From Thermincola carboxydiphila (GTDB taxonomy: Bacteria > Bacillota > Thermincolia > Thermincolales > UBA2595), in assembly GCA_016841725.1 (NCBI GenBank), contig JAENYP010000001.1, positions 248,001 to 312,000 of the forward strand: 64,000 nucleotides of DNA, given 5' to 3'. Every line of letters starts with the position of its first letter. Position 1 is the stretch's first letter. The notes below the pieces were generated by a model. That model saw only the letters and a list, made by a program, of their open reading frames with translations. It was not told where the DNA came from and did not search any database. The translations under genes were made by a program, and so were the position numbers. Positions 62,864 to 64,000 of the stretch are shown here, in pieces.

Positions 62864-64000
62864 CTAATTTCCCGCCGCCTTTTGCACCATTGCCTGGTGT
62901 TCCGGGTCAATAGTGTTGGTACTGTGTTTCCTGCTGTTCAGGAAGTGAAGGTCAAAATGTCCCGGGAAACCATTTTCAGATAGGGTCTGAATGTCATGAG
63001 GCATCCCTGCCATTGACCCGGCGATCACCTTTCCGTCTACGGAAACCAGCACTGCCCGCCGGTTCCAGCTCCATGAACCCCCAAATATCTCCTTCATAAT
63101 GCGCGTATCTGCTGCAGTCAGAGGTTCCATATCGGCATGGTTCGAGCCGCCAAGGCGCCTGGCCGTAAAGCTTTTTCCCGTCACCAGGTCTTTCAATACC
63201 GCGGTGTTTTTAGTATCCAATATCCATGACACATACTCCCAATCGTAAAGCATGCCATATCCCGCTTTTTGCGTCGCTTCCGGATATGGTACACTAACCG
63301 GACTACTGCTGTTCACAGGTATGAACAGTGGCTGGTTTACCTGGAAAAGGTCTGTATGCAGATGGTTTGTTGTTTTAATGGCAGGCTGAGTGGTATTAAA
63401 CCGCTGTGCCAGCTCCCAGAGGGTTTCACCTGACCTGACATGGTAAAGGCTCACACCTTCAGGAACAGGACTCCACCGTCCCCCTACAGGCACAGGTGCT
63501 GTACCGCCATCGCTGCCGCCCCCATTATCCGTATCCGGCTGTGTAGTCCCGGTTTCACTGCCAGGAAGCAGGAGAGCCTGTCCGGGCCATAACTCCGTGG
63601 TTTTCAAGCTGTTTACCCTCACCAGGGCATCAATGGATGTGTCATACCTTTTGGCAATCAGATATAGGGTATCTCCGGCTTTGACAATATGCTGCCTTTG
63701 CTGCTGCCCGGGTATGGCCAGGAGTTGGCCGGGATAGATTTCAGTTGATTCAAGCCCATTGGCCTGAATTATGGCAGCGGCATTTGTGCCCAACTTCAGT
63801 CCGATGAGATAAAGGCTGTCACCGGGCTGTACAGTATACCGGACGGCTTCCGGAACGTCACCGGGAGAGTCCGCAGTGCCGGTAATCCTTAGCTGCTGGC
63901 CCGGATATATCTCGGTCGAAGTCAGATTATTGATTTCCATGAGGGCTCCGGGGGTTGTCTGATACTTTAATCCAATCAGCCACAGTGAATCTCCCGGCTG
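62864..64000 (-). CDS. LysM-repeat protein with conserved C-terminal domain (5' end outside window)
   Basis: The frame continues past the window end, since a LysM unit is already under way at 64000; the ATG at 63940 is internal. Four LysM units are seen (the first partial), each with PGDSLYLIGLKLGTN/AGDTLYLIAKRYDTS/SGETLWELAQRFNTT patterns, binding peptidoglycan. After a Gly/Ser linker the last ~130 residues form a domain with GGSNHADMEPLTAADTRIMK, SWSWNRRAVLV and GHFDLHFLNSRKH. The conserved His and Asp residues suggest a metal site and a hydrolase-like function, but I do not recognise the family. Confidence 0.85.
   Translation of the reverse strand, partial: QPGDSLWLIGLKYQTTPGALMEINNLTSTEIYPGQQLRITGTADSPGDVPEAVRYTVQPGDSLYLIGLKLGTNAAAIIQANGLESTEIYPGQLLAIPGQQQRQHIVKAGDTLYLIAKRYDTSIDALVRVNSLKTTELWPGQALLLPGSETGTTQPDTDNGGGSDGGTAPVPVGGRWSPVPEGVSLYHVRSGETLWELAQRFNTTQPAIKTTNHLHTDLFQVNQPLFIPVNSSSPVSVPYPEATQKAGYGMLYDWEYVSWILDTKNTAVLKDLVTGKSFTARRLGGSNHADMEPLTAADTRIMKEIFGGSWSWNRRAVLVSVDGKVIAGSMAGMPHDIQTLSENGFPGHFDLHFLNSRKHSTNTIDPEHQAMVQKAAGN

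Overview
The window looks like a chromosome segment of a Gram-positive, spore-forming, metal-reducing anaerobe (Bacillota, Peptococcaceae/Thermincola-like). This is an inference. It rests on a Spo0E-like phosphatase, Spo0A-like boxes, System II cytochrome c maturation (ResB/CcsB), a selenocysteine tRNA and an exceptional load of multihaem c-type cytochromes. Nearly everything from 1 to 49.9 kb is on the minus strand, so the biological order runs from high to low coordinates.

Region by region. 62.9-64 kb: partial LysM protein. 56.7-62.5 kb: cyclopropane-fatty-acid-type synthase, two EamA transporters, and a polar amino-acid ABC transporter. 53.4-56.6 kb: an RND efflux pump with a near-consensus promoter and a TetR-type palindrome. 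50.8-53.0 kb: a sensor/GGDEF/HD-GYP protein. 50.1-50.8 kb: tRNA-Sec and a small membrane protein. 48.5-49.9 kb: TatA and a polyprenyl diphosphate synthase, likely for menaquinone. 15.7-48.3 kb: an extracellular-electron-transfer island. 5.0-15.5 kb: ResB/CcsB plus haem biosynthesis (precorrin-2 dehydrogenase, hemA, hemC, cobA-hemD, hemB, an AhbD/NirJ2-like radical SAM enzyme, hemL). 1-4.9 kb: a dihaem protein, CheR, an FtsA-like ATPase, a Spo0E-like protein, and an HD-GYP protein behind a cyclic-di-GMP-I riboswitch.

The island encodes ten cytochromes (counting the dihaem protein at 4.7 kb) with 130 haem-binding motifs counted by eye (2, 11, 15, 6, 35, 16, 6, 17, 12, 10). Its most striking feature is a repeated module. 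TPR membrane protein, NHL beta-propeller and hexahaem cytochrome occur in that order twice (43.8-41.1 kb and 32.3-29.2 kb), with the same 4-nt overlap between the first two genes. The NHL-cytochrome pair occurs a third time (19.8-15.7 kb). The order and flanks of the six haem motifs resemble the nanowire cytochrome OmcS of Geobacter, including CXXCHxxH at the first haem. The same opening begins the haem regions of two larger cytochromes that carry long Ig-like stalks. Proposed flow (inference): menaquinol to the two NapC/NirT-like membrane cytochromes, then the 17-, 16- and 35-haem proteins across the wall, then OmcS-like filaments or stalked cytochromes outside. Two ResB/CcsB cassettes and the haem genes would supply the cofactor.

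Other items of note are a toxin-antitoxin pair whose HepT-like gene is split by a small inversion, a B12-radical-SAM/LuxE-like fusion inside the island, histidine-rich tails on HemA and on that fusion, and a probable non-ATG start on the 35-haem gene.
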